This document shows positions 62,588 through 64,000 of a stretch of 64,000 nt of DNA, piece by piece. Both the position numbers and the translations under genes were made by a program. Under the pieces are notes generated by a model, which was not told where the DNA came from, ran no database searches, and worked only from the letters and a program-made list of their open reading frames with translations. Positions within the stretch are counted from its first letter, which is position 1; the number at the start of each line of letters is the position of its first letter. This DNA comes from an uncultured Peptococcaceae bacterium (GTDB lineage: Bacteria > Bacillota > Peptococcia > Peptococcales > Peptococcaceae), in assembly GCA_910585405.1 (NCBI GenBank), contig CAJUDO010000002.1:1-64000 (forward strand), given 5' to 3'.

Positions 62588-63511
62588 ATGCCCGTGATTA
62601 TACCGGCAGCGCTTCCTGCCACTGAAACGTTGACCAATGAACAAATTTTCGTGATGCATGAACAACGTGCCAGAACACAGGATATCCGCCCATTAAAGCT
62701 GGCGATTGTCAATCTGATGCCTACCAAAATCGTGACGGAAACACAACTTTTACGGCTAATCAGCAACACTGCACTGCAAACGGAAGTTGATTTAATCCGC
62801 ATGGTCAGCCATGTGAGCAAAAATGTGTCTGAAGAACACTTGCAAACCTTTTACAAAGATTTTGATGAAATTAAACATACAAAATATGACGGCATGATTG
62901 TTACTGGCGCACCAGTTGAACAAATGTCCTTTCAGGAAGTCAATTACTGGGATGAATTAAAACAAATTTTTGATTTTGCCGACCAAAATGTCTTTTCCAC
63001 CATGTTTATTTGCTGGGGCGCACAGGCTGCGTTGTACCATTATTACGGCGTGCCTAAATACGCCCTACCGGAAAAAATGTTTGGCGTCTTCGAGCATGAG
63101 GTTCTCTGCAAACGCCCTATCGTGCGCGGTTTTGACGATGTATTTTATGCCCCCCACTCCCGCCACACAGAATTTCGTGCCGGAGATATCGCTAAAGTAG
63201 ACGAGTTGGAAATCATCGCACAGTCACGGGAAGCTGGCGTATATTTGGCCGCCAGTAAAGACGGGCATCGGGTATTTGTATCCGGTCATTGTGAATATGA
63301 TCCCTTAACATTAGATTCTGAATATCGGCGAGATCTCGATCGTGGAGCTGCAATCGCGCCGCCTAAAAACTATTATCCAAACGATGACCCCTCCTGTGCG
63401 CCTGTTGTGCGTTGGCGCAGTCACGGCAATTTATTATTTGCCAATTGGCTCAATTATTATGTATATCAGGAAACACCATATGATTATTTATCAGAAATGG
63501 AAAAGGAATAG
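62588..63511 (+). CDS. metA: Homoserine O-acetyltransferase (MetA family)
   Basis: 307 residues. Cys142 is the nucleophile (MFICWGAQ); later VFVSGHCEYD has the catalytic His. Position 111 is Glu (TGAPVE), the residue linked to acetyl-CoA preference in the MetA family; Gly there marks succinyl-CoA users. This fits the O-acetylhomoserine-using MetY upstream. SD AAAGGGG. Confidence 0.93.
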   Translation: MPVIIPAALPATETLTNEQIFVMHEQRARTQDIRPLKLAIVNLMPTKIVTETQLLRLISNTALQTEVDLIRMVSHVSKNVSEEHLQTFYKDFDEIKHTKYDGMIVTGAPVEQMSFQEVNYWDELKQIFDFADQNVFSTMFICWGAQAALYHYYGVPKYALPEKMFGVFEHEVLCKRPIVRGFDDVFYAPHSRHTEFRAGDIAKVDELEIIAQSREAGVYLAASKDGHRVFVSGHCEYDPLTLDSEYRRDLDRGAAIAPPKNYYPNDDPSCAPVVRWRSHGNLLFANWLNYYVYQETPYDYLSEMEKE

Positions 63512-63517
63512 AAGGCA

Positions 63518-64000
63518 ATGACTGTGGAACAAATACTTATTTTTGACGGCGCAATGGGAACCATGCTGCAACAGCGTGGCTTAGCGCCAGGACAAAGTCC
63601 AGAGGAACTAAACCTTACCATGCCTGATGTGGTAGAGAGTGTACATCGGGATTATTTACAGGCCGGTGCGGATATTGTGATTACCAATACCTTCGGCGGC
63701 AGTCGATTAAAACTTCAGGAATATCACCTAGAAAAACAGGTAAAGGAAATTAACCGTCGGGCTATAGAAATCGCCAGAGCTGCCTGTGTAAAAGCCGGGC
63801 ATGGACAGGTAGCTGCTTCTTTGGGACCTACCGGACATTTTGTGTCGCCAGTGGGAGACACATCTTTTGATGAAATGTATGCAATCTATCGAGAACAGGC
63901 AGACGCTATTGCAACTGCACAGCCAGACTATTTTTTGCTGGAAACTTTCAGCGATTTGGGTGAAATACGAGCCGCACTATTGGCTTGTCTGGACGCCGGG
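63518..64000 (+). CDS. metH: Methionine synthase MetH, N-terminal part, truncated by the window end
   Basis: Starts six bases after the metA stop with GAAGG upstream. The 161 residues visible, MTVEQILIFDGAMGTMLQQR then VVESVHRDYLQAGADIVITNTFGGSRLKLQEY, are the homocysteine-binding TIM barrel. Downstream cobalamin and folate domains lie outside the window, so B12 dependence is inferred from the family. Confidence 0.88.
   Translation, partial: MTVEQILIFDGAMGTMLQQRGLAPGQSPEELNLTMPDVVESVHRDYLQAGADIVITNTFGGSRLKLQEYHLEKQVKEINRRAIEIARAACVKAGHGQVAASLGPTGHFVSPVGDTSFDEMYAIYREQADAIATAQPDYFLLETFSDLGEIRAALLACLDAG

Overview
The window reads as the chromosome of a low-to-mid GC anaerobic Bacillota. The evidence is a SCIFF six-cysteine peptide gene, SpoVS, BofA with DUF2508 (YaaL type), a DUF951 protein, a large SRP RNA with an Alu-type domain, C-terminal SLH repeats, an S-box leader, and strong GGAGG ribosome binding sites. 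A Clostridia or Negativicutes gut-type organism fits best. The genus cannot be read from this sequence.

Layout. (1) 0.2-8.7 kb, minus strand: a compact operon of a WYL regulator, a dynamin-like GTPase, a small protein with a C-terminal membrane anchor, a HerA/FtsK-type ATPase with a Ser/Thr/Gly-rich middle, a WHH-type HNH nuclease toxin carrying five 13-residue repeats, and a SUKH/SMI1 immunity protein. This is the strongest candidate for an undescribed conflict or toxin-handling system. (2) 9.0-20.8 kb, mostly minus: an accessory island with a Xre regulator, tandem spoVS copies, DpnD/PcfM, a probable annealing-type protein, YqaJ nuclease, TIGR03299/DUF932 protein, two nuclease/AAA families, an orphan PAPS-reductase-like enzyme, a DNA methyltransferase and a HipA-like kinase. 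Remnants of broken genes lie among them. (3) 21-33 kb: housekeeping genes. These are a DnaA-box cluster, YigZ, thioredoxin, a nine-gene minus-strand run (nfo to bofA), SCIFF, nitroreductase, a HAD phosphatase and the SRP RNA. (4) 33.3-44.4 kb: an aryl-sulfate sulfotransferase with a DASS transporter and LysR regulator, then two NhaC antiporters, a PucR regulator and an opine-type dehydrogenase, flanked by two related small proteins with a duplicated C-x15-C repeat. (5) 44.66-52.97 kb: tRNA-Ser(GGA) with an ~8.2-kb integrated element bounded by a 28-bp direct repeat. It carries an integrase, a Xre repressor with a divergent promoter region, small early genes, a P4-type primase-helicase and palindromic iterons at two places. 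No capsid or packaging genes were seen, so it resembles a phage satellite. (6) 53-58.8 kb: a flavodoxin-like pseudogene and a 1588-residue surface protein (GLUG, transcobalamin-like DUF4430, three SLH repeats) behind a cobalamin riboswitch. (7) 58.8-64 kb: DEAD-box helicase, GNAT acetyltransferase and an S-box controlled metY-metA-metH methionine operon that runs off the end.

Connections. The methionine operon makes O-acetylhomoserine (MetA has Glu111), sulfhydrylates it (MetY) and methylates with cobalamin-dependent MetH. The nearby surface protein is probably cobalamin-repressed and may capture corrinoids. The satellite has a P4-like layout: a replication protein between two iteron sites, a lambda-like switch and the integrase beside the right attachment site.
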